Below, in pieces: positions 1 to 8,957 of a stretch of DNA of 64,000 bases (the first letter of the stretch is position 1; each line of letters opens with the position of its first letter). The translations under genes were made by a program, and so were the position numbers. This stretch comes from Pseudomonas extremaustralis (GTDB taxonomy: Bacteria > Pseudomonadota > Gammaproteobacteria > Pseudomonadales > Pseudomonadaceae): the NCBI RefSeq assembly GCF_900102035.1, contig NZ_LT629689.1:2480001-2544000 (forward strand). The letters run 5' to 3'. The notes beneath the pieces are model-generated. The model searched no databases, was not told where the DNA came from, and saw nothing but the letters and a program-made list of their open reading frames with translations.

Positions 1-906
1 GGTGGCCAAGGCTGCGGAGGTCATGATGTCGAGGTTGCCGGCGTAGGCTGGCAGGTAATGGGCGGCGCCTTCGACTTCGAGGAACACCGAGGTTTTCAGG
101 CCGGAGAATTTGCCCAGGCCGGGGATGTTCAACGGCGCGTCTGCCGGGATCACGTCGAACTGCACCTGTTGCTTGAGGCGATAGCCCGGCACATAGGCCT
201 GCACGGCCGCCGCCATTTCGACGATGGAAGCTTCGACCAACGCTTGATCGGCCGCTTCGGACAGCACGAACACCGTGTCACGCATGATCAACGGCGGCTC
301 GGCGGGGTTCATCACGATGATCGCCTTGCCCTTGGCCGCGCCGCCGATCACTTCGATGGCCTTGGAGGTGGTCTCGGTGAATTCATCGATGTTGGCGCGG
401 GTGCCGGGGCCGGCGGATTTGCTCGCGATCGACGCGACGATTTCGGCGTAGTGCACCTTGGCCACCCGCGACACCGCCGCAACCATCGGAATGGTCGCCT
501 GGCCGCCGCAGGTGACCATGTTGACGTTGAGCTGCTCCAGATTCTGCTCCAGGTTCACCACCGGCACGCAGTACGGGCCGATGGCTGCGGGGGTCAGGTC
601 GATCAGGCGGATACCGGGCTTGATCGCGCGCAGGAACGCATCGTTCTTCACATGGGCGCCGGCCGAGGTGGCATCGAAGACGAAGTCGATGTCCTTGAAC
701 ACGTCCATGCGGGTCAGGCCTTCGACGCCTTCGTGGGTGGTGGCCACGCCCATGCGCTGGGCGCGGGCCAAACCGTCGGAGGCCGGGTCGATGCCGACCA
801 TCACCGCCATTTCCAGGTGCTTGGCGTTGCGCAGGATCTTGATCATCAGGTCGGTGCCGATGTTGCCGGAGCCGATGATGGCGACTTTGAGGGTTGCAGG
901 GTTCAT
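1..906 (-). CDS. Acetaldehyde dehydrogenase (acylating), 3' end cut by window edge
   Basis: It oxidises acetaldehyde to acetyl-CoA with NAD and CoA, the last step of meta-cleavage pathways, where it normally pairs with 4-hydroxy-2-oxovalerate aldolase. Translation from the ATG at 906-904 begins [17 protein letters not shown], with the nucleotide-binding GSGNIG at residues 12-17. The likely catalytic cysteine is C133 in [11 protein letters not shown]. The frame is open for 302 codons to position 1. Family members are usually about 305-316 residues, so only the last few codons lie outside. It directly follows the ligase gene (stop at 903, overlapping the ATG) at the downstream end of the leftward operon. 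The aldolase gene would be expected just beyond the left edge. The MhpF/XylQ/BphJ/DmpF-type assignment is firm; the exact orthologue name is not. Confidence 0.95.
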   Translation of the reverse strand, partial: MNPATLKVAIIGSGNIGTDLMIKILRNAKHLEMAVMVGIDPASDGLARAQRMGVATTHEGVEGLTRMDVFKDIDFVFDATSAGAHVKNDAFLRAIKPGIRLIDLTPAAIGPYCVPVVNLEQNLEQLNVNMVTCGGQATIPMVAAVSRVAKVHYAEIVASIASKSAGPGTRANIDEFTETTSKAIEVIGGAAKGKAIIVMNPAEPPLIMRDTVFVLSEAADQALVEASIVEMAAAVQAYVPGYRLKQQVQFDVIPADAPLNIPGLGKFSGLKTSVFLEVEGAAHYLPAYAGNLDIMTSAALAT

Positions 907-2762
907 ACGGCTTCTCCGTAGACTTCAGCGAGGAGGATGACGCTGGGGTCGAGGCTGTCGGCGTACAGCCGCGTCACGGCCTCGGCGCGCAGGCTCAACG
1001 CCATGCGCTGGTTGATGTAGCCTTTGTCAGTGATTTCGCCGTCGCTGAGGCTGGGCGGCGAATCGAGGATCACCACGCGCACGGCATGCTGCGACGAAGC
1101 AGGGAACTCCTTGGCCAGGGCCAACAGCCCCGAACACAGGGCCAGGCGCACCTCGGACTGCATTGCCAATTGCGCGCCGCTCATGTGTTGTCCGTCGGCA
1201 CCGAGCACATCGCGCAGCGCCGGGCTCGGGTAGATCAGCGCACCGATCACGTCGCGATCATGCCCGCAGATCACGCAATCGCTGGCGTAAGGCGCCAGGG
1301 CACTGACCAGGCGCGGACGCAGGGTGCCCACCGATACCCAAGTGCCGCTGCTGAGCTTGAAGTCTTCGGTCACCCGACCGTCGAACTGCACCCCCAACTC
1401 CGGCCGTTGCGGGTCGACCAGACGCCCGGCGTCGCCGATGCAGTAGAAGCCCTCTTCGTCGAACGCCGCCAGGCTGCCGGCAGGGTCCTTCAGGTAACGC
1501 GGGAACACCGACGGGCCGCGCACGCGCATCTCCAGCTTGTCGCCACAGGGCACGAACTTGAGCTGCGTGCCCGGCACCGGCAGGCCGATGATGCCGGCCT
1601 TGTCAGCGGCGAAATGCACGCTGGTGACCACCGGCGACGTCTCGGTCGAGCCCCACTCGGTGGCAAAGAACAGCGGCGTATCGCGCACCTTGGTGGCACA
1701 CGCCGACAGCCGCGCCCAACTGCTCTGGGGCAGCGCGGCAGCGGCGTAGAACAGCATGCGCAGGCGTCCGAACAGGGCACGCGCCAGCCCCTCGTCGCGC
1801 TCGAGGTACGGCAGCAGCACCTCGTAGCCGCGTGGCACGTTGAAGTACAGGGTGGGTCGCACCGACTTGAGGTTTTCCACGGTGCGGTCGATTTGCCCCG
1901 GCAACGGCAGGCCATCATCGATGTACAAGGTGCCGCCGTTGCGCAGGACCAGATTGAAGTTGTGGTTGGCGCCGAACACATGGCTCCAGGGCAGCCAGTC
2001 GAGCACGATCAGTTCTTCGTGCTCCAGAAAGCGCCAGCACTGGGCAATCGCCTGCTGGTTGGCGCAGAGCATGCCGTGGGTGTGCACCACCGCCTTGGGC
2101 GCGCCGGTGGAACCGGAGGTCATCAGGTAGCGCGCCGGGGTGTCGCCGTCGAGCCGCGCGAACGCGTGCATCACCGCCGGGCTTTCGCTCTTGTACAGCT
2201 GCGGCAAGGCCAGCGCCCCAGGGATTTCCTGGGCATTGCGCGCCGCCACCACCGGGCAATCCGGGTTGACCAACTCGATGGCACGGCAATAGGCATCGCC
2301 ATCGTTGACGAAAATCAGCGCCGGCTTGAGCACCTCGACAATCGCCTTGAGCTTGCTGCAACCGCTGCCGGTGTTGCGCGAATAGGCCACCGAAACGGTC
2401 GACACCGGAATACCCACATGCAGCGCCGCCAAGGTCAGCAGGGCCTGATCCAGATCGTTTTCCGAGAGCATCAGCAGCGGGCGCCCGGCGGGTATATCCA
2501 GCTCCAGCAAGCCTTGGGCCAGAGCCCCCACTCGCTGGCGCACCTGGGCATAGTTCAGGCTGAACCAGCCGGCGCCACGGCGTTCGGCGAGGTAGGCACG
2601 CTCGGGCGCCTGCACGGCCCAGTGTTCGAGCCACTGCCCGATGCAGCGGGCATAGGGTTGCAGTGGCTCGGGGGAACTCAGCACGAAGCTGCCGTCGGCA
2701 CGCGCTTCATACAGCACCTTGGCAGGGGCCAATTGGGTCGGATCATTGAAGAAATCGTACAT
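903..2762 (-). CDS. Feruloyl-CoA-synthetase-like AMP-dependent acyl-CoA ligase
   Basis: This ANL-superfamily enzyme activates a carboxylic acid to its CoA thioester through an acyl-adenylate. At 619 residues it has the length of bacterial feruloyl-CoA synthases. The AMP-binding loop reads [19 protein letters not shown], followed by the family segments [13 protein letters not shown] and [13 protein letters not shown], then the hinge [28 protein letters not shown]. The C-terminal [15 protein letters not shown] segment is shared with the second ligase of the window (22946-24820). The gene lies inside an operon for dioxygenase ring attack rather than in the ferulate cluster. It may therefore activate the substrate itself, or the acid freed by the meta-cleavage hydrolase. 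Substrate assignment is inference. Confidence 0.85.
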   Translation of the reverse strand: MYDFFNDPTQLAPAKVLYEARADGSFVLSSPEPLQPYARCIGQWLEHWAVQAPERAYLAERRGAGWFSLNYAQVRQRVGALAQGLLELDIPAGRPLLMLSENDLDQALLTLAALHVGIPVSTVSVAYSRNTGSGCSKLKAIVEVLKPALIFVNDGDAYCRAIELVNPDCPVVAARNAQEIPGALALPQLYKSESPAVMHAFARLDGDTPARYLMTSGSTGAPKAVVHTHGMLCANQQAIAQCWRFLEHEELIVLDWLPWSHVFGANHNFNLVLRNGGTLYIDDGLPLPGQIDRTVENLKSVRPTLYFNVPRGYEVLLPYLERDEGLARALFGRLRMLFYAAAALPQSSWARLSACATKVRDTPLFFATEWGSTETSPVVTSVHFAADKAGIIGLPVPGTQLKFVPCGDKLEMRVRGPSVFPRYLKDPAGSLAAFDEEGFYCIGDAGRLVDPQRPELGVQFDGRVTEDFKLSSGTWVSVGTLRPRLVSALAPYASDCVICGHDRDVIGALIYPSPALRDVLGADGQHMSGAQLAMQSEVRLALCSGLLALAKEFPASSQHAVRVVILDSPPSLSDGEITDKGYINQRMALSLRAEAVTRLYADSLDPSVILLAEVYGEAV

Positions 2763-2870
2763 TGCACGCCCTCGTGAATACGGCAGGCCATCGGCCCGCT
2801 GCTCACTGGTTTTATTGTTGTCATCACCACCGGGTCGTCAGCCCGGCAGCAGGGTTGTCGCCTGCCGGTC

Positions 2871-3653
2871 TCAGCCGAACCGACAGCTCACTTCACCCAA
2901 GCGGGTGAGGCGCAGGCGCACGCTGTCGCCCGCCACTACCGGCACCATGGGCCCAAGGGCGCCCGACAAGAGCACGTCGCCCGCCTGCAGCGGACGGCCG
3001 GTCAGGGCCATGGTGCGCGCCAGCCACAGTGACGCGTCCAGCGGGTTGCCCATGCACGCAGCCCCCACGCCGATGGCCGCCTGGGCAGCGTTCTTCTCCA
3101 GCAACATGCCTTCGAGCGCCAGGTCCAGGCCGCGCAGGCTGACGGGGGTCTTGCCCAGCACGTAGAGGCCCGACGAGGCGTTGTCGGCCACGGTGTCGAC
3201 CAGGGTGATCTTCCAGTCCTCGATCGCCGAATCGACGATTTCCAGGGCCGGCAGCACATGGTCGACGGCGCGCAGCAGTTCGCCCAGGGTCGTGTCGGGA
3301 TGGGGAAGATCGCGCCCCAGCACAAAGGCGATCTCGCCTTCGACCTTGGGCTGGATCAGCCGGCTGCTGTCGATGGTCTCACCGTCGCGGTATTCCATGT
3401 CGGCGAACAGCATGCCGAAGTCGGGCTGATCGACGCCCAACTGCTGCTGCACCGCCAGGGACGTCAGGCCGATCTTGCGCCCGCTCAGGCGCCGACCGGT
3501 CGCCAGGGCGGCCAGGGTGTTGATCTCCTGCACAGCGTAGGCATCCTGCAGGGACTGGATGTCAAAACGCTCGGAAATGCGTGGGCAAGGGCTGCGACTC
3601 GAGCGCGCCAGGGCCAGCGCAGCAGCGGCAGCCTGAAGGTTTTCGTGGTGCAT
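2871..3653 (-). CDS. 2-hydroxypenta-2,4-dienoate (2-oxopent-4-enoate) hydratase family protein
   Basis: The protein belongs to the hydratase/4-oxalocrotonate decarboxylase family, which adds water to 2-hydroxypenta-2,4-dienoate to give 4-hydroxy-2-oxovalerate. I chose the ATG at 3653 because a clear AGGAG lies just upstream and a longer frame reaching 3791 has no family-like N-terminus. This gives 260 residues, the usual size. Visible family segments include SGRKIGLTS, PDFGMLFADM, PKVEGEIAFVLG, ALEIVDSAIEDW and VADNASSGLYVLG, which carry the acidic metal-binding residues. It sits between the nitronate-monooxygenase-like gene and the ligase. With the acetaldehyde dehydrogenase it forms the lower meta pathway. 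Confidence 0.92.
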   Translation of the reverse strand: MHHENLQAAAAALALARSSRSPCPRISERFDIQSLQDAYAVQEINTLAALATGRRLSGRKIGLTSLAVQQQLGVDQPDFGMLFADMEYRDGETIDSSRLIQPKVEGEIAFVLGRDLPHPDTTLGELLRAVDHVLPALEIVDSAIEDWKITLVDTVADNASSGLYVLGKTPVSLRGLDLALEGMLLEKNAAQAAIGVGAACMGNPLDASLWLARTMALTGRPLQAGDVLLSGALGPMVPVVAGDSVRLRLTRLGEVSCRFG

Positions 3654-3682
3654 GGGGTTGCTCCTGAACGGTTCGGGATGAC

Positions 3683-4654
3683 TCACAACGTACGTGCGCG
3701 GCTTTCGCGGTAACCCTGGTGCAACTCGTCCACCAGTTGCGCCACGCTGTAGGTGCCGGTGATCTGGCCTACGCCCTGCCCCGCCGACCACACGTGCTTC
3801 CAGGCCTTGTTGGCTGTGGCGATGTCACCGGAGAAGTCGATGCTCGCGCGGCTTTCGGCACCGGGGTCGATGCCGGCCTTTTCCAGCGAGGGGCGCATCC
3901 AGTTGGCGAGCACACCGCTGACCGCCTTGGTGGTGGTTACGTCATCCAGCGAGCAGGCCACCAGCATGTCGCGGTAGGCGGGTTCCACCAGGCTTTCGTG
4001 CGCGGCGATCAGCCGGGTGCCGACCAGCGAGAAATCGCAGCCCAATACCTGGGCGGCGTGAATGTCGCGGCCGTTGGAAATCGCCCCGGCCAACCCCAGG
4101 GGGCCGTCCCAGAACTGGCGCACTTCGGCGACGAAGGCGAACGGGTTGTAGCTGCCGGTATGCCCGCCCGCGCCGTTGCACACCAGCACCAGGCCATCGA
4201 CGCCGGCGGCCACCGCCTTGCGTGCGAGGGCCGGGCTGATGACGTCGGCGATCACCACGCCGCCATAGGCGTGCACGGTTTCAAGCACGCGCTTGGGGCT
4301 GCCCAGGGCCGTGGACACGATGGGCGGCTGATAACGACGCACCAGGTCACGCTCGGCCTCGAAGCGGTCATAGGTGCTGTGCACGATCATGTTGAGCATC
4401 CATGGCGCCCACTGCTCGCCACGTTGCCGGGCCAGGTCACGCTCGCGGGCGATCTGCTCCAGCCATTGCTGCAATTGCTCGACCGTGCGCGCATTGGGCG
4501 CGGGCAGGCTGCCGACGATGCCGGCCTGGCAACAGGCGGCCACAAGGTCCGGCCCCGACACCAGGAACATCGGTGCCGCGAGTACCGGGAGGTTGAGCCC
4601 GGCAAACAGGTTCAGGAGTTGCTGTTGCGGTGCACTCAGGCTTGTTCTTGTCAT
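3683..4654 (-). CDS. Nitronate monooxygenase (2-nitropropane dioxygenase) family FMN protein
   Basis: This is a TIM-barrel flavoprotein of the NMO/NPD family, about 323 residues from the ATG at 4654 (a GTG in frame lies at 4657). Family features are LPVLAAPMFLVSGPDLVAACCQAG at the N-terminus, the ADVISPALARKAVAAGVDGLVLVCNGAGGHTG segment with the conserved phosphate-binding glycines, and GAISNGRDIHAAQVLGCDFSLVGTRLIAAHES. Related proteins oxidise alkyl nitronates, but many members are poorly characterised oxidoreductases. It lies between the dihydrodiol dehydrogenase and the hydratase in a meta-cleavage operon, where such an enzyme is not standard. It could act on an intermediate or side product. 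The reaction here is unknown. Confidence 0.8.
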   Translation of the reverse strand: MTRTSLSAPQQQLLNLFAGLNLPVLAAPMFLVSGPDLVAACCQAGIVGSLPAPNARTVEQLQQWLEQIARERDLARQRGEQWAPWMLNMIVHSTYDRFEAERDLVRRYQPPIVSTALGSPKRVLETVHAYGGVVIADVISPALARKAVAAGVDGLVLVCNGAGGHTGSYNPFAFVAEVRQFWDGPLGLAGAISNGRDIHAAQVLGCDFSLVGTRLIAAHESLVEPAYRDMLVACSLDDVTTTKAVSGVLANWMRPSLEKAGIDPGAESRASIDFSGDIATANKAWKHVWSAGQGVGQITGTYSVAQLVDELHQGYRESRARTL

Positions 4655-4697
4655 CACGCATGTCTCTTATTTTAGTGATCCAGGCACCGGCCCGGGC

Positions 4698-5510
4698 TCA
4701 GGCCTTGCGCGGTTTGGCCGCACCGGCGCTGCGGATCTCCCAGCCGCCGTCGCTGTGGATGATGTTGGCGGTGGTCAGGCCGGAATTTTCCCGCGAGGCC
4801 AACAGCACGTAGTGCCCGGTGTGGTCTTCGGGCTCGGCAATCCGTTGCAGCGGCACCGCTTGCGCCGCCCCCGCTTCGAAGCCGGGGATCTGGTTGAGGG
4901 GCACACTGCGGCTGTTCAGCCCTTCAAGACTTTTCATCGGCGTGTTGGTCGCCCCCGGCGCCACGCCGTTGACGCGGATGTCCGGTGCCAGCTCGTAAGC
5001 CAGCTGGCGAATCATGCCCACCAACGCATGCTTGGCGGTGACGTAGAGAATGCCACCGCCGCCGGCATAAAAGGCACTGTTGGAGAGGGTAAAAATCATG
5101 CTGCCCCTGGTTTGGCGCAGTGCCTCGATCGAGGCTTGGGCGCCCAGCAGATAACCCTGCACGTTGGTGGCGAAGAGTTTCTGGAATGCCGCCTCGAAAT
5201 CCTGCGGGGCAATCCGATCCAGGCGCGTGAAGTAATCGAACACGGCGGCGTTGCCGACGAAGGTGTCGAGCTTGCCAAACGCCTCCAGGGTCGCCGCCAC
5301 CGCGCGCTGGTTGTCCTGATACCGCGACACATCCCCCTCAATGGTGATGATCGAGTCGCCCAGGGTGTCAGCCAGCGCGGCCAGTTGCGCCGCATCGCGG
5401 CCCATCACCGCGACGCGCGCGCCCTCGGCCACGTATCGACGGACGATGGCGCTGCCGATCCCGCCGGTGCCACCGGTGACCAGGGCCACCTGCCCTTTTA
5501 ACCAAGCCAT
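4698..5510 (-). CDS. cis-dihydrodiol dehydrogenase (SDR; BphB/HcaB-like)
   Basis: This 270-residue short-chain dehydrogenase is the right length for BphB, TodD or HcaB enzymes, which rearomatise the cis-dihydrodiol made by a Rieske dioxygenase and give a catechol. The NAD-binding motif is TGGTGGIGSAIV near residue 13. The catalytic set includes LSNSAFYAGGGGILYVTAKHA, with Tyr and Lys of the YxxxK motif, and VGNAAV carries the usual asparagine. Translation starts at 5510 just after GAGGG and 10 bases past the stop of the beta-subunit gene, consistent with coupling. Gene order directly after dioxygenase alpha and beta supports the assignment; the ring substrate is unknown. Confidence 0.9.
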   Translation of the reverse strand: MAWLKGQVALVTGGTGGIGSAIVRRYVAEGARVAVMGRDAAQLAALADTLGDSIITIEGDVSRYQDNQRAVAATLEAFGKLDTFVGNAAVFDYFTRLDRIAPQDFEAAFQKLFATNVQGYLLGAQASIEALRQTRGSMIFTLSNSAFYAGGGGILYVTAKHALVGMIRQLAYELAPDIRVNGVAPGATNTPMKSLEGLNSRSVPLNQIPGFEAGAAQAVPLQRIAEPEDHTGHYVLLASRENSGLTTANIIHSDGGWEIRSAGAAKPRKA

Positions 5511-5520
5511 ATGCCAGCCC

Positions 5521-6051
5521 TCAGAGGAAGGTGTTGATGTTCTTGCACAGCAACATCGCGTTGGGGATCAGAATCTTGCGCTTGAGCAACTTGAGGCCGT
5601 CGGCTTCCAGGCGCAGCACATCCTCGCGCCGGCCGGCGATCTGGTGATGCTCGTCCAGGCCGCGGCTGCGCACGTTGATAAAGCACGAGTAGGCCAGGTA
5701 TTCGCCAGGCGCCGCACCGGCGTATACCTCGATGTTGCTGACCAGGTGCACGTTGCGCGTCGGCGGGTTCTCGGCCCAGGCCGACGGCTGCTTGAAGCGT
5801 GCCACGCGGCGCTTGAGTTCGCGCATGCCGTCATCGAAGAAGGCCATGTGTTCCAGGCAATACGGCCCGGATTTGTCCTCGCGACGACGGTTCTCGATGC
5901 CCGGCATCCAGTAGTGGATGTCTTCGCTGAGAGCGTGCAGCCACGCGTCCCAGCACTCCTCGTCGAGCAGGCGCGCTTCGCGCAGCAGGAACTGTTCGAC
6001 GCGGCGGGTTTCCTCGACTGAAACGAGGCTGTCCTGTTGTTCGTGTGTCAT
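5521..6051 (-). CDS. Rieske aromatic-ring dioxygenase, small (beta) subunit
   Basis: The protein is 176 residues and belongs to the ring-hydroxylating dioxygenase beta-subunit family (BphA2/TodC2/HcaF-like). Family traits are the N-terminal VEQFLLREARLLDEECWDAWLHALSEDIHYWMP segment, the RNVHLVSNIEVY strand and the LKLLKRKILIPNAML C-terminus. The beta subunit has a structural cone-shaped fold in an alpha3beta3 enzyme and no cofactor. It starts 9 bases after the alpha gene ends, so the two are co-transcribed and co-assembled. Confidence 0.93.
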   Translation of the reverse strand: MTHEQQDSLVSVEETRRVEQFLLREARLLDEECWDAWLHALSEDIHYWMPGIENRRREDKSGPYCLEHMAFFDDGMRELKRRVARFKQPSAWAENPPTRNVHLVSNIEVYAGAAPGEYLAYSCFINVRSRGLDEHHQIAGRREDVLRLEADGLKLLKRKILIPNAMLLCKNINTFL

Positions 6052-6060
6052 CTGGCCCCC

Positions 6061-7410
6061 TCAGCGCAGCGTGCCATTGCGGTCTGGAACATCGGCCCAG
6101 GTCGGTGCCTGCAGCAGGTCCTTCCAGCGCTGATAGAACGCCCGCGCATTACATTCGTTGAGCTGGCCCTTGAACACATTGCCGGGCAACTCGCTGTCTT
6201 CCAGGCGGGTGTGCATGCCCAGGCCGACGTACAGGTCCTGATAACGCGTGACCACGCCACGGCTGCTCTTGGTGCAGTATTCCCAGTTCTCGCCGTCGTC
6301 CATCTCGAACACCCCGGTGGGCGAGAACGTCATCATCGCGCCGCGCCGCCATTTGTCCTTGATCTCCTGCGGGGCGTTCTTGTTGACGATCACCCAGGTG
6401 AACAGCTCGATTTTGTGCGGCCCGCGCGGCTGCCAGATGCGCACGGTGTTCTGCCCCGGCAGAAAGGAAAAGTTGGGGAACACGGTGAACGAGGAAATCG
6501 CCCCGATCAGTCGCGAGCGGAATTCGCCGAGACGGTCCGCCACCTTCGGGCGCAGCACGTGCAGGTATTTGTTGATGTCTTTCTCGCCCAGGGTCGCGGC
6601 GTTGCCGACCACGTCGGTGGCGAACTCGTAGCCGTGGCCGTTCCAGTTCACCGAGTACGACTCGGGCAACGCGCCGACGTTCGCCACCGGCCCGCCGAGC
6701 ATGGCCTTGGCCGCCGAATCGTGGGTCCAGCCGCCGTGGAGGATGTCGCCGACGAAGTTCTCGGCGGCGATTTTCCAGTTGCACTCGATGGTGGAACGGA
6801 TGCAGCCGCCAAGGAACTCGCTGCCGCCTTCGTCCATGTCGAGCATCACGTCCATGTACCAGGTCATGGGCCCGAGGTACTCCTCCAGGGTCGGTGCATC
6901 ACTGGCGAACGTGGCGAAGACCAGGCCTTTGTAGCTGGCGACACGGGCTTCGCGCAGGCCATGCTTGGACTTGTCGAACTGGCTTTCTTCGTAGCATTTG
7001 GACTCGTGCATGCCCATCAGCCGCCCGCCATCGGCGCCGAACGACCAGCCATGGTAGTTGCAGATAAAACCACGGGCGTTGCCGGCCTCGGCAAAGCACA
7101 CCTTGTTGCCGCGATGAGGGCAGGCATTGAGGAAGACCTTGATCGAGGCGTCCTTCTGGCGCACCACCAGCACTTCGTCTTCACCCATCGAGGTGGTCAG
7201 GTAGTCGCCGGACTTGGGCAACTGGGACTCGTGGGCGACGAACAGCCAGCAGCGCGCGAAGATTTTCTCCAACTCCTGCTCGTAGATCGCCGGGTCCCAG
7301 AAGACTTTGCCGGAGAGGCGCCCTTCTTCCATGTCGCAGATGCGGTCGAGGTTGCCCAGGGCGGGCGTGCTTTCAATGGTTCTGAGCGGTATGTGTTTGT
7401 TGTTATCCAT
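6061..7410 (-). CDS. Rieske aromatic-ring dioxygenase, large (alpha) subunit
   Basis: This is the catalytic subunit of a two-component-type ring-hydroxylating dioxygenase, 449 residues, which adds two oxygen atoms to an aromatic ring as a cis-dihydrodiol. The Rieske cluster ligands are C97-x-H99 (CPHRG) and C117-x2-H120 (CNYHGW). The mononuclear iron site is ENFVGDILHGGWTH, with D222, H225 and H230, and the carboxylate ligand probably lies in EMDDGENW (D371/D372). All key residues are present. Its closest visible relatives are toluene/biphenyl/phenylpropionate-type enzymes, but substrate cannot be read from sequence. Electrons should come from the adjacent Rieske ferredoxin. No ferredoxin reductase gene is visible nearby. 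Confidence 0.95.
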   Translation of the reverse strand: MDNNKHIPLRTIESTPALGNLDRICDMEEGRLSGKVFWDPAIYEQELEKIFARCWLFVAHESQLPKSGDYLTTSMGEDEVLVVRQKDASIKVFLNACPHRGNKVCFAEAGNARGFICNYHGWSFGADGGRLMGMHESKCYEESQFDKSKHGLREARVASYKGLVFATFASDAPTLEEYLGPMTWYMDVMLDMDEGGSEFLGGCIRSTIECNWKIAAENFVGDILHGGWTHDSAAKAMLGGPVANVGALPESYSVNWNGHGYEFATDVVGNAATLGEKDINKYLHVLRPKVADRLGEFRSRLIGAISSFTVFPNFSFLPGQNTVRIWQPRGPHKIELFTWVIVNKNAPQEIKDKWRRGAMMTFSPTGVFEMDDGENWEYCTKSSRGVVTRYQDLYVGLGMHTRLEDSELPGNVFKGQLNECNARAFYQRWKDLLQAPTWADVPDRNGTLR

Positions 7411-7449
7411 GGTTCAGACTCACAGGAATACGGTTGAACAGCGGCCCGA

Positions 7450-7803
7450 TCACACCGGGCTGTTGGCGGCGGCCAGCGCCTCGTCGGCCTCCAGGGCGAC
7501 GTCGGCGAACACCTCGCGGTCGGTGACGATGACCTTGTAGGTGCGCAAGTGGCGCTCGCAGGGAAACGTCACCGCCTTGCCGCTGGGCACGTGGAACTGG
7601 CCCCAGTGCACCGGGCAGGTGATCAGGTCGTCTTCCAGGTCGCCCTCGGCCAGCGACGCGGTGGCGTGGGTGCACATGTCGGTGGTGGCGTAGAAAGTGC
7701 CGCCCAGGTTGTAGACGCAGATGGCGTCGCCCTCGCTGTGGGTGACTTTCTTCAGTTCCCCCGGCGCCAGCTCATCACGTTGGCAAAGTAATACGCGGCT
7801 CAT
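7450..7803 (-). CDS. Rieske-type [2Fe-2S] ferredoxin of the dioxygenase
   Basis: This 117-residue BphA3/TodB/HcaC-type ferredoxin shuttles electrons to the terminal dioxygenase. Cluster ligands are C44-x-H46 (CTHATASL) and C63-x2-H66 (CPVHWGQF). Its ATG at 7803 lies 29 bases inside the end of the extradiol dioxygenase gene, so translation is probably coupled. The C-terminal tail after residue 100 is rich in Ala, Glu and Asp and slightly longer than in classical members. The partner reductase is not in the operon as seen and may be shared or lie beyond the left edge. Confidence 0.93.
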   Translation of the reverse strand: MSRVLLCQRDELAPGELKKVTHSEGDAICVYNLGGTFYATTDMCTHATASLAEGDLEDDLITCPVHWGQFHVPSGKAVTFPCERHLRTYKVIVTDREVFADVALEADEALAAANSPV

Positions 7804-8650
7804 GCTCGGCCCTCACACTCAGTTGTACAAAGCCCAGCCCGGTGACCCATGCGGGTACGGCTTCATAGGCAATCACTTCACCCTGCGGGCGCTCGATGGC
7901 GGCCAGGGCGCAGGCGAAATTACGGATTTCCATCGCGCCGTTGCCGGCCCGGCCCAGGATCTCTTCGTCGCTGTAGGCGCACAGGGCTTGCAGGTCGCCA
8001 TTGACGCCGTGGGCGAGAATCTCGCGGTCGAAGTCTTCGGCGACCCGGCCCATCTCGGCGGTGCCGACCCAGTGGCTGATCCCGCCACTGCCGATAATCA
8101 CCACGCGCTCGTCGGCATCGAACGCTTCGACGGCCGCGCGCAGTTGCCGGCCCAGGTCGGCCGAACGCTTGAGCGAGATGTACGGGTCGACGCCGCACGC
8201 CAGGTACACCGGGATGCTCGGCAATTCACGCCCGAGCAATGCCTCGGCCGGCTTGACCACCAGTTGGTGCGGAATGGAAAAGGAATGGTCGACGGTAAAA
8301 CTGCGCGCCACGGTCCAGTCCACGCCGTGCCCATCGCCGTGTTCGACAATATGCGTGGCCAGCGCTTCGTGGTTGCGTACCGCGCCACGGTCGAGCCCCG
8401 GCAGGCGGTCGATGGGGCCATCCACATCACCGGTGCCGATCACATAGCGCGGCAGGCAATGGGTGCCGAACAGGATGTAATGGTCGCAACCGACGATGAT
8501 CACCGAAGTCGGCTGCAAGGCCGCCAGGCGTTCGGCGCAGGTTGCGTAGGCGCCCCATACCGCTTCACGTTGCGCCAACGGCGGCGCGTCGGGTGCCACG
8601 AACATTACCGGGTCATGCGGCATCCAGAAGCCGCCTACTATCTTGCCCAT
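7775..8650 (-). CDS. Extradiol ring-cleavage dioxygenase, LigB-like catalytic subunit (class III)
   Basis: The 291-residue protein belongs to the LigB superfamily of non-haem Fe(II) extradiol dioxygenases, which open a catechol ring next to the hydroxyl groups. Likely iron ligands are H12 (FWMPHDP) and H57 (GCDHYILF), with a glutamate in GNGAMEIRN. The acid/base histidine is probably that in IGSGGISHWVG, and SFTVDHSFSIPHQL holds further conserved histidines. The separate small subunit is encoded 4 bases upstream (8655-8951). This LigAB layout resembles protocatechuate 4,5-dioxygenase or CarBaBb, whereas most Rieske/hydrolase operons use a type I (BphC-like) enzyme. Its ring substrate is unknown. 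Confidence 0.88.
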   Translation of the reverse strand: MGKIVGGFWMPHDPVMFVAPDAPPLAQREAVWGAYATCAERLAALQPTSVIIVGCDHYILFGTHCLPRYVIGTGDVDGPIDRLPGLDRGAVRNHEALATHIVEHGDGHGVDWTVARSFTVDHSFSIPHQLVVKPAEALLGRELPSIPVYLACGVDPYISLKRSADLGRQLRAAVEAFDADERVVIIGSGGISHWVGTAEMGRVAEDFDREILAHGVNGDLQALCAYSDEEILGRAGNGAMEIRNFACALAAIERPQGEVIAYEAVPAWVTGLGFVQLSVRAEHEPRITLPT

Positions 8651-8654
8651 CGGT

Positions 8655-8951
8655 TCACCCCTTGAGCGCGGCGGAAAACCCCGCGCTGTGTTCGTCGGTA
8701 GCGCCCAGGCGCTGTTTATAGAGGCTCATGTTGCGGTCAGGGGCAAGCTCCTGCCAGAAGCCCATGGTCAGCATCGGGTTGACTCCCGCCGCCTGCAGCC
8801 CGGCGACGTCGAACTCGACGATCATGCGGACTTCGTCCTCGTCCAAGGCAAAACGCCCGAGGAACCCCGCCGCGTCCTGCCGGAAGCGCTCCTTGGCCGC
8901 CCGCTCGACGCACAATTGCCAGAGCGCACGCTCCATTACGTTTCTGCTCAT
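8655..8951 (-). CDS. Extradiol dioxygenase small subunit, LigA-like
   Basis: This 98-residue protein looks like the LigA/CarBa small subunit family. It has a helical ERALWQLCVERAAKERFRQDAAGFLGRFALDEDE segment followed by IVEFDVAGLQAAGVNPMLTMGFWQEL. In protocatechuate 4,5-dioxygenase the LigA chain covers the active site of LigB and contributes to substrate binding. The stop codon is 4 bases from the start of the LigB-like gene. The start ATG at 8951 lies only 6 bases after the hydrolase gene, so the three are tightly linked. Confidence 0.87.
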   Translation of the reverse strand: MSRNVMERALWQLCVERAAKERFRQDAAGFLGRFALDEDEVRMIVEFDVAGLQAAGVNPMLTMGFWQELAPDRNMSLYKQRLGATDEHSAGFSAALKG

Positions 8952-8957
8952 ACCGGC

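Noticed and set aside
58..921. Long + strand open frames across the catabolic genes (58-921, 894-2777, 3719-4675, 6037-7437)
   Set aside because: They are antisense shadows of high-GC genes with clear enzyme motifs on the other strand; their own translations are His/Arg/Gly-rich and show no family.
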